A stretch of DNA of 64,000 bases from Amyloporia xantha (Eukaryota > Basidiomycota > Agaricomycetes > Polyporales > Adustoporiaceae), in assembly GCA_036971615.1 (NCBI GenBank), contig JAYKKR010000023.1:372001-436000 (forward strand), in the 5' to 3' direction. Of the stretch, positions 10,153 through 21,990 are shown one piece after another. Every line of letters starts with the position of its first letter. Position 1 is the first letter of the stretch. The position numbers were made by a program, and so were the translations under genes. Below the pieces are notes generated by a model. That model saw nothing but the letters and a program-made list of their open reading frames with translations, searched no databases and had not been told where the DNA came from.

Positions 10153-11198
10153 CTATAAAGACATTGGCAACATGGGAATTTCTTCTTGAAGAATGAAGGT
10201 CATACAGTTTTGAAATTCAGCTGGTGAATTTGTATATCCCATAGGCATAGAAGTAATGCGTAGAAGACCGAGTGGTGTCATAAATGATGTAAGGTCTCTA
10301 CTATTTGGATGGACTTTGCGTGCGTCAAAGCCCCAAAATAAATCAAATACTGTATAGCACTGTCGTCCCGCAAAAGGCTCTACAAAGTCATCCAATATTG
10401 GCGGTGAGCCTGCATCGCGAATAGATACTTTATTTAAAGGTTGAAGGTCATGGACAATCCTAAGATCACCATTCTTTTTGGTTACGCAGAACCATCTTGA
10501 TCGATATGAAGATTGACTGGGTTCATAAACTCCTGCTGAGATTTTTCTTTAAGTAGCTTTATAACTCTGTCTTTAATACCTGGTGCAATAGGAATATTGG
10601 GAAATGCCCAAGGTTCATGTGGTTCCACTGGAATTATATAGGGAGTGAAATAATCCTCTCTTAAAGTTCCTCTATCTTCTTCTCCAAAGGCCAAAGATCT
10701 TTCATTTAAGCCCAAAATATAAAGGAATAGCTTTTCTTCTTCAGGCCATAGGTATCCATCTTTATTTATATTTAATGCATCTATTCTTTCTCGAGTTAAC
10801 TTCTTTGTTGGAACAAAGGTAGGAGGCATCTTTGGTAAAGGAACAAGGGACTTCAAAGGATCCTGTGGTATCCTTCTGATAACTCTAGCATCTTCAGGGA
10901 ATACTCCTGGTACAGGTTTGACTTTCTTATCTACCTTTTTATAAGCTCCAAAAGTAGACTTATCGCTTTCGAATTCTGGAATATAAGTCCAAAAGCAATT
11001 TGGAATTGTCCTAACTTGGGTATATACAGGGGTATTTAAATCAGTTCTGCCGGAGAACTGACTGTAACGAAATAGCGACGAAAACGACGAGACACGAGAT
11101 AGCAATGATAGCGACGGAAGAGTAAGTAGGTGAAGGTCATGCGGCATATGGGGCATAGAAGATAAATCCAGAAATAATGAATGCATAGAGGTGTCCAT
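10153..11198 (-). pseudogene. E1 pol N-terminal part: reverse transcriptase, two frameshifts
   Basis: Pol begins with its own ATG at 11198 (MDTSMHSLFLDL), 10 bases after the gag-pro stop. The first piece (11198-10482) has the GYLWPEEEKL and PNIPIAPGI segments seen also in E2/E3. The frame then breaks in an A-run near 10541-10546. RT continues in another frame (SSYRSRWFCV, VHDLQPLNKV, TPLGLLRITSMPMGYTNS) and breaks again near 10160-10170, just before FIDD. Both breaks are one base, and the first is in a homopolymer. E3 is open across the equivalent sites. Confidence 0.88.
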
Positions 11199-11208
11199 AT
11201 TTCCATAA

Positions 11209-14200
11209 CTATTTCGAGTGGAGGGAACGAAAAGACCTTACCTCGCCGAACATTGCCAATTCGACAGCATACTCAATCATCGGCTCGATTAATACGGCTG
11301 ATGCTTCCATAATCATATCTTGTATGTATCCGCGAGCCTCGTCTCGGAACGCCTGCAAATCCTCCAGTGTAGCATACCTAGCGTACGGGTCCTCTCCCGC
11401 ACTGGTACTGCTTCCCACCGGCGAAGGTGGACGCGACTGGCGCGCGCGCGGTTCACTGGGGGAGCGCGCTCCATATTCGAATTCGGAGTCTAAGGACGGA
11501 GGAGGTGTCGGGGGGATCGAGACAGAACCAGACTCGTATGGGACAGCCATGTCGTCTATATAAGAGACAGGCGAATCCGAGACATGCGCATGGTATACAA
11601 GGGGCGAGGACAAGATCGGCATCGAACGCATATGGTCCTGCGAAAATTGAGCTGCTGCTGCCAAGGTCACGTCGGGAGTCGAACGAAGTGAAGTCTGCAA
11701 TTCATGTATAGAACCTGACGCCGTGGTCAAGGGGAGATCACCGGTGGTCGGTATTCCGATTGCATTCGTTGGTAGCAGCTCCGTAGGAAGTGTGAGATCA
11801 GCGGATGTGCCTAGCGGCGCTGCTTCGCGAGCGGAAGTGCTCAAGGATGCCACCAAGGTCTGGATGAGCACCTTCAGCTCGTCGGCTTCCCAAACAGGGT
11901 CTTGTGCGTTCGGCACGGTGTCAGTATCGGTACGAGGGACGCTACCTTGCCCGATGGCGTAGTCAGAAGCCACGCTCTCGATTTCAGAATATGATTCGGC
12001 CGGAGGCGTTTCGATCTCCATAGGCTCGCTCTCGCAATGGAAGCCATTGTCGAACGCATAGCTGTCCTGCGGGTCCCGTGTTAACGGTTCTGGTCGATCA
12101 GAGTATGGCCTGAATGCGTATATAGCAACAGGCTCTGCGATCGGGACTGGTCGTTCAGGGGGTAGGAATGCTGCCATGGTTCCTTGCAAGTGGCAGCTGC
12201 GCGGCCGATTTTGTTTCGTTAGGTTCAGCGGGGCCTGTTGTTTGAGTAGGGTAGTGTCTTCGTACCTGTTCATGTCCCTGTTTCTTCCTGCCCCTCGTTT
12301 ATTCTGCTCGCGCCGCTCCCTATCTACCCCTCCTGCATTCCTTCCTTCGATATCCTTCTTGCGGGTCCGTGCGATCGTCCCAGACGCCAATTCTAGGCGC
12401 CGACCATAGCCATAGTCCTCGACCGCAGGCTCAGCGATAGGTCCAGGTGCGTTTTTGAAGAGGTGCCCGTACTTTGATTCGAACAACTGACTTCGTTTCG
12501 ATGGGCGGGGCCCCCTCTTTCGTCCACTCTGCAGCTTCATGATCTCCTGTCCCAGCCGTTCCAACTTCTCGTCAATCGGTTCTCCGGCGTGAAGGACGCT
12601 TGCCTCCTCAGTTCCGTGCGGCGCTGACTCTATCTCGATTACGCTAGCAACCGTCGTTGGGATAGGATCGTTCGAATCGATTGTAGAGTCGGCGGGGGTT
12701 GGAATTGACGAGTCGTGCAGGGAGTTCGAGGGAGAGCGCGGGGCGCAGTCAACAGGCTTACTGAGAAGTATTTCGTCTGTTTTGTTGTCGGCGTTGATCG
12801 CTCGTTCGGCAAGTCTCCCGTCGTTGATTTGTGCTGTGCCAGTAACTCCCTCTCTTGTAGATAGTGTAGTAGATAAAGCAAGATCAGGTAGCGTTAATAT
12901 AGGGCGCGCGGGTTTTGCACAATCACGGCGATCCTGATTGTCTATCTCCTGGAGGTCGTAGACAGGCGCAGGGTGCGCGTCTAATGCCAACGCATCCAGC
13001 GCGTGGCTTCGGGTGTCAGCTTCACTGCCCGAGCCTGGATATTCAAGGCTGGGGAGTCGTCGAACGTCGGTTGCAGTGTAGGTGTCATTGATTGCATGGT
13101 GTTGGTCGGAGTGATGGGTGTCGTAGTAGAAGTCAGAAAAGGGAAAAAAACGAATATACGCTTGTCCTTGTCGTTCGAACGGGTACACTCTAACATTGTG
13201 TAAGCCGGGAGGACCTGCGGCGTGGCCATTAAGACTCGCGTCGGGCATGACCCAGTCCTCGTAGCGGCTTCCTTCCCATATTCCGAAAGCTTGCGGATAT
13301 GCGAACGTGGGAGCGATCTCGGCCTCGTATGTCTCGGCGTCGTAGGTACTGGGAGTGATGATAGGTAAGGTTGGTTCTCGTTCGCGACTGGTGTGGGTAA
13401 GGAATACGTCGAGCGAGTCTTGTACCGAGAACTGGGCATAGTCAACGTTTGTGTCAGGCGCGTTCTCGGGGACAGCGAGTAGCTCGAGGTGATTGTCGTT
13501 TGTGAAGGGGTGCTTGAAAATCAAGTAAGTGCCGTCGTTCCGCTCGTCGATCGAGATATGGTTTCCGCGCTGCCACGGTCGTCCGAGCAGCATAGCGAAC
13601 GGGACTTGTTCGGCAACGTATAAGTTAGCCCACGTTATGGCGCCGCCGCATCGTAACGGAACGTTCTGAACTAGCCCGACCAGTTTGCCCTCGCCACCGT
13701 TGGCATCCTTCATGGTAATTTGGAGACTTTTGTCCAGCGGGCGGCGAATGACGTTCTTCCATACGCGTTGATGTATAATGTTGATCATTGACCCCGTGTC
13801 GACGATCGAGTCAACTGGGTTGCCATCGCATTCAACAGTGAGATGGATTAGTGGGCCGCGGTTGTGTGTGACAATCGTTGCGGCAACCTGGGCAACCTCG
13901 GGGGGCTGAATAAATTTCTTAAATTTGATAACGTTTTGAAGTTGATGATTTACCTCTTTCGAAGAACCGATGACTTCACCGACGGACAGCGTTAAAGGGG
14001 TATTTAGGATGCGGTCGAGAATTGTCAGGGGTTGAACCTGGCGTGAGACAGCCGATTGGAGCTGAGGTAAGCGTTTGGCTTTGTCTCCGGCTGGGGTAGC
14101 TTTGCTTACCGAATCAATCCCTACGGCCGGCGTAGGGAGGATGGGGTCTTCCATTACGGCGTCGTCGTCAATCTCGACGGTGGTTTTGCGAGCGTTGGCA

Positions 14201-15632
14201 GGAACAAAGGGACGATTTCGGGAGGAGTCTGGTAGGTGCGGTTTAGCTGTGGTGGCTGGAGGAGCGGCAGACCGGGGATTCCCGCGCTCCAGCCCGTCGG
14301 CCTTGCGGGCCCACGCAGGCTTTGGCGGAGGGAACACACCCTCGAAACGTACCTTCCGAGCTTCCTTAGTAGACTTCGGAGCACGCTCCGCAGGTAGGAC
14401 TAGAATGTCAGAGTCTGCGTCGCTGTCAGAACTGTAATAGAAGACGTCCGGAGAGGTGATAAGGTTCGTTTGGACGGCTTCCTGCCGCTTTTGTACTGCG
14501 TGAACAATAGGCTCTGTCCCATTGCGCCTAATGGGGGAACCGTCTGCCATAACAATTCTGCCCATATTGTCCTTACGGACAATCCCTTTGTTGATCATGT
14601 CATTTATTGTGTTACAATAATTAAGAGTATGTCCAGGTTTCCCGCAGCCATAACACAATGTGTCCCTTCGCATATTGTCTCTATACTCATTGTTCTGTCT
14701 GTACTCATTGTTCTGTGAATTCAGTGGTCCAGAACTATTCCGGGGTGGTCTAGAGGTGTACATAGGTCCGGATGGTGTTTCTGATACCATTACTGGTGGT
14801 TTGACTATAAATTTAATATCCCGGTCTTTCTTCAAGGCTTTATAATATAAAGCGGCATAGTTAGTATCATTAATGTCCATAGTTTGAAGCCGTTTAATTA
14901 AAACTTCCATTTCTTCTTGACTTTCTGCCTGAAGCCGATCTTCATTGTTAAGCGCCCTCAGACGCTGGCGCGCTGTAGGTCCAGCTTCTGCTCGCTTGGC
15001 TCGCAGCTTTTCCTTTGCTGCTATCCGTTCATTATGTCGTAACTTTTCTGCTCTTGTTTCTTTACTACTTCTTCTAAGCACGTCGTCATCATCTGAATCA
15101 CTAAAATCTGGATCTGATGATCCTGATCGATCTCGATCACTTAGATCATCAGAGTCAGATGAGAAACCATCGGCGTCAAACCGATCACGTCTAAACATTT
15201 CTTCAAGTGCTGTTAGTATATCTGCTACATCAAAAGGATCTTTCAAATTGTGTGTCGTTTTTCGTCGCAGAATACGAAGTTCAAGTCGAGCTTGAATATG
15301 TTTGGGTATTCCATACCAAAAATATTCTTTGAACGTTGCTTCATCAATCAGAGTAGTATTCAAGAGCCATCCCGCTATCCTTTGGAAACCTCGGTCATAA
15401 TTTCTGACATCTGTCATTGATCGCATAGGTCTTCGTCGCATTTTACGACAATATTCTTTCAGATCTTGTTTCTTGAATCGCCTTTCATTCCGGTCTGAAT
15501 CATATAATTTCTTGAGTTGATCTTTCAACTGGTCCCAGTTAGGGGTGATGTAATGAGGGAGTGCTTCTAATACTTCCCTGACTGAACTACTGCAGTATCG
15601 TCGTAAAGTCTTACATTTTTCTGTTTCATCGG
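11209..15632 (-). CDS. E1 gag-protease polyprotein with long extra region (3' part)
   Basis: The frame is open from the E2 insertion point (15632) to a stop at 11209. The last part of the capsid domain is followed by an acidic Ser/Asp-rich linker and a CCHC zinc knuckle CYGCGKPGHTLNYC (14614-14655). A retropepsin follows with active site VDTGS (13789-13803) and the flap-side LLGRPWQRG. A further stretch of about 740 codons with no recognised domain then runs to a helix-like C-terminus. The 5' remainder of gag is at 28020-28159. Joining across E2 with one TCGG target copy keeps the frame, so gag was intact when E2 landed. From about 14470 down to 11209 the DNA is clearly GC-rich, while gag and pol are AT-rich. 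Confidence 0.9.
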
Positions 15633-17122
15633 TGTAAGGAATGGGTACGCGCTACCCTATGAACGGACGGTAGGGCAGGACGAGACAGTGGAACGAAGGA
15701 GAGGTGGTCACGCGGGACAAGGGAGCTCGGCGGAAGCAAGCATGGCATTCGAATGGAACGACTACGGGACGGAACGACTACAGGACGGAACGCTAATCTA
15801 CGGTCGACAAGTCGATGGGAGCGTCGGGCCCTTCCCCGCCGACGTCAGAGAACGAGCGGTGGCGCGGGGGACGATAAATAGTCTCCCGGTGGTAACGGAA
15901 ATCCTCCTCCGCAGGGGTACGGGCCCGCGAGGGACCTCCCTCCCGACGTCCTCCCTCCCTCCCAGAGCATGAGCGGCGACACGGATCGAGTGCTCTAAGT
16001 CTTCGAACGCCCGCGGATAGGGACGCATACGGTCCAAAGTGTCCGAGAACTGGCGGGCAATAAGTTCGAGCCGTTCCAAAGCCTCATCGGTACGTTCCTC
16101 GGTGACGCGGGGAGGGGTCCAGAAGGCCTCTTCCGTGTACAACGGGAGGGGAGGCGGAGTGCCAGCTTCGTCCCGCTGCGCATTAGAGCGGACCTCGTCG
16201 GGGCTCCAGGCGATCCCAGGATAAGGGACTGCACCGCGATGGCTCAGGGAGGAGCGGAAGATCGAGTCGATGTAGTGGACGAGCTCGCGGAGGGTGACGA
16301 AGGCAGTGAGCGGAGGGAGCGTGAGGTTCCCCGCGGCTATGGCTTGGGCTCGAGCCTCATAGGCAAGGCGCTGCGGGACGGGACGTGAGGGGAAGGGAAG
16401 AGAAGTGAAAGAGAAGGTGGACAAACCAGGAGCCAGCGCACTCCGTGCGCCCAGGCAAGCCAAGCAGCCGGATCGGAAGGGCGGAATGAAGGCTCCACAA
16501 CGCATTCAGCGCGAAGCACGTCTACGAGGAGGAGGTAGCGGCGGACGTGGAGGGAACCGATGGGGTCGGTGGGTTCGGCAGGCTCAGACATGGCGAATGA
16601 GGCGAAGGGAGGGAAGAGCGCGCGGAAGGAGGATAAGTAAGTCAGGGGAAGAGTCGGAGGGGAGGCAGCGGGAGGTAGCGGGAGGAAGCGGGAGGGAAAG
16701 TGACGTGGCAGCGCACGCGGGACGAGGTATATATGAGGAAGGGGGACGAGGCGGAAGGGGCATCTACCATCTGGTACGAGCTGCGACTGGGACTTTGATT
16801 TTCACGCGACCGGGTTTTATTGCTCAGCGGAGCTACACTGCGTTTTACTTCTACGAGAGGGCGAGCAAGCGGCTTGACCCATTTTACTGCGATTCGGGAT
16901 ATCTACTGCGTACTTAGGACTGCGACTGCGACTTGACTGGGATAGCACACATAGAGCATCCCCCATATACCTACGAGTCTCTAGCTCAATCAATTCTTTT
17001 CTCTCTTGCTCATCCTCCGTGCCAGACGCTGCGAACGTCTTCACTCCCCTTCCCCTTCGACTCATTGATCTGTTCCTTCCAGGTGTGCTTATCGCACAGC
17101 GGGAGGAGCACCAAGCCTTACA
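15633..17122 (+). repeat. E2 5' LTR
   Basis: 1,490 bp, TGTAAGG...CCTTACA. It has a TATATAT box at 16728-16734 that is palindromic and could serve both strands, with TGACGT at 16701. Holds a copy of antisense gene C. Matches 26530-28019. Confidence 0.95.
15793..16591 (-). pseudogene. Antisense LTR gene C, E2 left copy
   Basis: Starts MSEPAEPTDPIG at 16591 on minus. The predicted 56-bp intron after the WAHGVRWLL segment is followed by RLAYEARAQAIAAGN. Near the C-terminus one C is missing in a C-run (about 15951-15960) relative to 26530-28019, shifting the last part of the frame. A TATA box on this strand lies about 137 bp upstream of the ATG. See 26690-27490 for the intact version. Confidence 0.6.
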
Positions 17123-17124
17123 AG

Positions 17125-17143
17125 TGGAGCCCACCGCGAGGGG
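17125..17143 (+). other. E2 primer binding site
   Basis: TGGAGCCCACCGCGAGGGG two bases after the 5' LTR, identical to the sites of E1, E3 and E4. Confidence 0.82.
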
Positions 17144-17146
17144 AAT

Positions 17147-18990
17147 CTTATAGTTCGAAGACTTCGTTCGCGCACCATCGCCGTGCCGGACCGTACCCTA
17201 CAGCAAGAACTTCTCTTAGCCCAGAACAGTCCTATCTCCCCCGACTAGATCTCGACCTTCCTCACTTTCCCCTCCGACCGGCCGCGTTCGACGACTCAGA
17301 CTCGGATAACCCTTTCGACGTCAGAATCCCTCCCTTCCGGTCACAAAGCAACACGCGCTCCGTATCCCTCGAACATCCTTCGCCTCCGCTCCATTCCCCA
17401 GTAAACCACGAGCCACCGGCGGAAGGAAGGAGTACCGAAGAAACATCCACGATCTCATCAATCACCGAATCTTCCGTGACCCCGTCAACCCGCTCATCTC
17501 CAGTTCCTCCCGAACGTCCACGCCGACGAACGATTTCGGCACCACCCTCAGTACAAGTCAAACGCGAGGTCGTTGAGCCTACCATCCTGTCGACATACGT
17601 AGATCCCGCGAGCATACCACTCCCTCCATCACGAGCGAGCTCGCCCGTCCCGCACCTATCCAATCGACAAGTGCTACAGTACCCGCGCGTGCCATGCCTA
17701 CTTCATCCATGCCCGTGCGAGGGCGAAGACGGCGCCGACCTTCGACGGGGAACCGCGCAATCTACTGCGATACTTCGAGGACCTAGAGGACCTGTGCGCG
17801 GCAGCAGGGATTACGACGGAAGAAGAAAAGATACGATACGCGCTGAAGTACCTAACGGTGGAACAAGAGGAACTATGGAAGACGGCGGATGGGGCCGCTG
17901 GGCGGGTGTATCTGGTGTTTAAGCGAGGGTGAAGGCCTTGTACCCGGGGGCGGACGGAGACAAGAGGTACACCGCGGCAGACCTCGATCGCATAGCACAG
18001 TCGGCGCGAGACAAGGGGGTGCGGACGAGGGGGAGGAGGCCGCATATTATCGAGAAGTATTCCCCGGTTGCAGCCTTCCTGATATCGAAGAGCAAGATAG
18101 CGGCGCGGCACAGGGACGAAGTGTACATGCGCGGGTTTGGGGAGGAAGAACTGCGGACGATTACCCGGAGGGCGGAGATCGCAGAACCCGACCACGACCC
18201 GGACGACCCGTGGGGATGGACGTAATGCACAAGGTGGCGCAGAAGTGCCTCCCAGGAGTAGGAGGAGGAGCCGTGGGAGGGGGCGGAAGAGACACAGCAG
18301 GGACGAGTGGGACGACAGCGCCTCCAGCAGCGACCGCGGTGGTAAAGACGGAGGGCGTGGACTTGGCGCTCTTCAACCAGACGATACAGATGATGCAGGC
18401 GTTCTTGGCAGGACGCAGCGGAGGAGCGGGAGGGGCGCCGCGGACCGGGGGAGGGTCGTGCAAGGAGCGGGAGGAGCGCCGGGCAACTTCCTGTGCAATT
18501 TCTGTGGGGACCCGGAGCACTTCATGCGGAACTGCGGGATTATCCTCCAGTATATCCTTGACCGGAAGATCTACCGGGACGAGACGGGGAAAGTACGGCT
18601 CCCGAACAGCATGTTCGTTCCGCGCGGTCTGCCTGGAGAGTACATGAAGGATCGAGTGGACTCGTGGCACGCCCAGAACCCGGGGCAACTGGTACGAGTC
18701 GCGGGGAACGAGCGACAGGCCCCTCCGCACTTGGCCGCGAACCTTTTCCAGATATACGAGGGCGTGAACATGGTGGAGACAAGGGAAGAAGGATCGTCGG
18801 ATGAGGAAGATCCGTCGGAAAGGGTCCGGGTTCTCCAAGCAGAGTTGGCGCGGGCGAAGAAGAAGGAAGTGCGGTTCGAAGAAGTGAAGAAGACAGGGGC
18901 AAGGACGGGGCGGCATTGCGGGGCCCAGGAGGAAACCGCCGGGGATACCTGCGGCCAATATACCACGGACGAGCGAGGAAAAGGCTAAGG
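17147..18990 (+). pseudogene. E2 gag, frameshifted
   Basis: The open frame runs from within the LTR through a Ser/Pro-rich leader (FDDSDSDNPFDV, RPRRRTISAPP). It breaks at about 17645, where E3 has an extra C. The capsid-like region follows in another frame (about 17690-18225: MPVRGAK-type start, LEDLCAAAGI, YMRGFGEEELRTITRRAEIA). The zinc knuckle CNFCGDPEHFMRNC is at about 18496-18537, then a linker with the KKKEVRFEEV coiled segment. The first in-frame Met of the gag frame is just before the MPVRGAK motif, as in E1. At least three one-base breaks separate the pieces. Confidence 0.85.
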
Positions 18991-19039
18991 GAAGCGAAGG
19001 AAAGGGGGCGGGAGGAACCACGGGGCAATACAAGTACCA

Positions 19040-19719
19040 GACGGAGATCGAACAACGGTACTCGGTGGCGGAAGCGACAGAAGAAGCTCTACGGGACGAA
19101 GGTGGAGATGACGGTGGGGGAGGTCCTGGCGATCTCGGCAGGGGTGCGGAAGGAAGTAAAGGGGGACGTGACGACATCGCGGGTAGCCACCGCCGGTATG
19201 GTAGAAGTCGACGACGAGGACCATTGGGAGGACGCGAAGGAAACCTTCCAGGTTACGGAAGGAGGGGCGAGTATCGGGCACGACTCCCTGGCGCTGCGAG
19301 CGGTGGAACCAGTTATCGAAGGGAAGTTCACATGCGAGTGTGTGCTTGACGGCGGGCGCAGATCGTGGCCATGCGGAAGGACATCTGGGAGAAGACAGGG
19401 ATCATCCTGAAGCCTGACGAAGCCATTACGATGGAGACGGCCAACAGCGCCCAAGTGAAAACGGTCGGGAAGGCACAGAACGTACGTTTCCACGTTCGGG
19501 AGCGTTGACCTGTACCTCCAGCTGCAGGTGCTGGACGACGCGCCGTTCGAGGTTCTCCTGGGACGGCCCTTCTTTGCTCTTACCGCTTGCGAAAGCAGCG
19601 GGACTTCCTCCGGCGAACAACAAATCACTCTTACAGACCCGGAGACAGGGGAACGGGTAATGGTGGCGACGAAACCGCGGAACGGTCGACGGAAGCCATC
19701 CGCGGCGGGTTTTCAATAG
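19040..19719 (+). pseudogene. E2 protease region, frameshifted
   Basis: Retropepsin-like segment: LDGG at 19345-19356 where most retropepsins have DTG or DSG, and EVLLGRPFFAL near 19546-19575. One G of the GGGG run after the active site is missing compared with E3, and another indel lies near 19490. The stop at 19717 ends the gag-pro frame about 175 bp before the pol ATG. Confidence 0.75.
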
Positions 19720-19895
19720 TCGAGGATGCGGGCAACGCTCGCGGAGACGCACTCGTACGTTTATACTCTCTGTATACCCCTTCCGACCCGATAGATAGAG
19801 CAGGCAAATCGGCGGAGAGGAGCACTGCGCGGGGGAAGAAGAGAGGGTAATCGCACCCGGGTGTCGTCGTCTCGTCTGGACAATTCGCACATATC

Positions 19896-21990
19896 ATGTA
19901 TCGGCAAGGATATTCAGTCTCAATGCATTTCTGTTTCCTCGTATTTGCCGCGCGAACCCAAGATAAACGAACGACGACCGGTGGTGCGAGCAGGGAAGAA
20001 GAGGATACACTTAACGCGGGAGGGAGGACTTATAGTGCCGGAAGGGGCGGAAGGAGCGGGAAGGAAGGATTCTGGGTAGAAGAAGACGAGGTGGTACATG
20101 CGTACGCCTACAAGAAGGTAGCGAACAAGGTAAGGCCGGTGGCGGCGAGCGCTACCTGAAGAATTTCGAATCGTGCGAAGAGCGCCAGGGGACCCCTGAG
20201 GAACCTACCGGAACTGCCTCGTCGGCCGCCCGAGTTCCACCCGCAGGGGCGTTATACGGACGAGCGGAGGAAGGCGTTGGACGTAGGGGGAGGGGGATTC
20301 CTGTGGCCGGAAGAAGTGAAGTTGGTGGACTTTTTAGTGGGACAGCACGAGCGGGTGTTCGCCTGGGACGAGACGGAGAAGGGAAGGTTCTCGGACGAAT
20401 ACTTCGACCCGGTCATGATTCCGACGGTGGAACACGTCCCGTGGGTGCTGAAGAACATCCCTATCCCGCCGGGAATCTTTGATCAGGTCGTACAAATCAT
20501 CAAGGACAAGATCGCTTCGGGAGTGTACGAGCCTTCAAACTCGTCGTACCGGTCCAGGTGGTTCTGCGTGGTAAAGAAAGACGGGAAGTCCCTCCGGTTG
20601 GTGCACGATCTACAACCCTTAAACGGCGTAGCTATCAAGGACGCGGCGGTTCCCCCACTGGTAGAACATCTGGCGGAGTCCTTCGGGGAAGGGGATGTTA
20701 TGGGATCCTGGACCTATACGTAGCTTTCGACCAGCGGACCCTGGACGCCCGGTCTCGGGACATCACCTCGTTCCAGACGCCGCTGGGGGCATTTCGGCTG
20801 ACCTCGATTCCGATGGGGTATACCAATTCTGCGCAAATTATGCATGGGGATGTGACCTTCATCCTGCAGGACGAGATTCCGCATGTCACGGTCCCGTTCA
20901 TCGACGACGTGCCAATTAAAGGGCCAAAGACCCGGTACGAGCTGGAAGGGGGGTATGAGACAATCGAGGGGAACCCAGGGATAAGGCGATTCGTGTGGGA
21001 ACACCTACAGAACGTAAATCGGGTGTTGCAACGGATCGGGAACGTGGGAGGGACGTTCTCGGGGAAGAAGGCGTATTTGTGCGTTCCAGAGGTGGTGGTG
21101 GTAGGGCACCGATGCACGTACGAGGAGGGTCCCGGAGGAGTCCCGAGTGCAGAAGATCAAGGATTGGCCGTGGTGTGAGACGGTAACAAACGTGCGAGGA
21201 TTTTTGGGGACCTGCGGGCTAGTGCGGATGTTTGTAAAGGACTTCGGAAAAATGGCGCGCCCACTCAACGACTTGCTTCGGAAGGGAGCCGACTTCGTGT
21301 GGGAGGAGGCGCAGGAGGACGCTATGCGGAAGCTGAAGGACGCAGTAATCAACTCTCCCGCGCTCGTCCCGATTGACTATGGGTCCGAACGGGAGGTAAT
21401 TCTGGCGGTGGATTCATCGTGGATTGGGGTGGGGTTCGTGATCTTACAGAAAGGGGAGGACGGGAAGAGAAGGCCAAACCGGTTCGGGTCCATAACGTGG
21501 AACGAACGCGAATCCCGATACTCGCAAGCCAAGCTGGAGCTGTTTGGGTTGTTCCGGGCACTGCGAGCGTGCCGGATCTACATTATCGGAGTGAAGAAGC
21601 TGGTCGTCGAAGTCGACGCCAAATATATTAAGGGGATGCTAAATAACCCAGACATCCAACCAAACGCCACTATCAACAGATGGATCGCTGGGATCCTCCT
21701 ATTCGACTTCAAGCTGGTACATGTGCCGGGGGAACGGCATGCGGGGGCGGACGGGCTTTCGCGGCGGGGAGCAGCGGAGGAAGACCCGGAAGAGGAAGAT
21801 GACTTCGAAGAGTGGATTGACGAGGCCTACGCGTTCACCATGGAGGTCTTGAATACGCCGGGAGGGAAGAGGGACGAAGAGGGACTCATGGTGTGGTCGC
21901 TGGACGCGGGAGAGGGGGTAGAGATCCCAGAGGTCAGCAACGGAGGGGCGCGGGAGGAAAGGGTGCGGAAGGTAGGCGAATTTTACGAGA
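19896..21990 (+). pseudogene. E2 pol N-terminal part: RT and RNase H, frameshifted
   Basis: Pol ATG at 19896 (MYRQGYSVSMHFC), an initiating segment resembling that of E1 pol. RT is recognised from GGFLWPEEVKL, SSYRSRWFCVV, VHDLQPLNGV, TSIPMGYTNS and the active-site FIDD (about 20899-20910). RNase H has LAVDSSWIGVGFVILQK (about 21400-21450) and the VEVDAKYIKGML segment. Frames change near 20155, 20690 (one G lost in a G-run) and 21125. E3 is open across the first two. Confidence 0.88.

Noticed and set aside
18161..19177. Minus-strand 338-codon frame opposite E2 gag-pro
   Set aside because: Pro/Ser/Arg-rich reverse-strand shadow of GC-rich gag, and broken in E3; lacks the N-terminal segment and intron shared by genes A, B and C.
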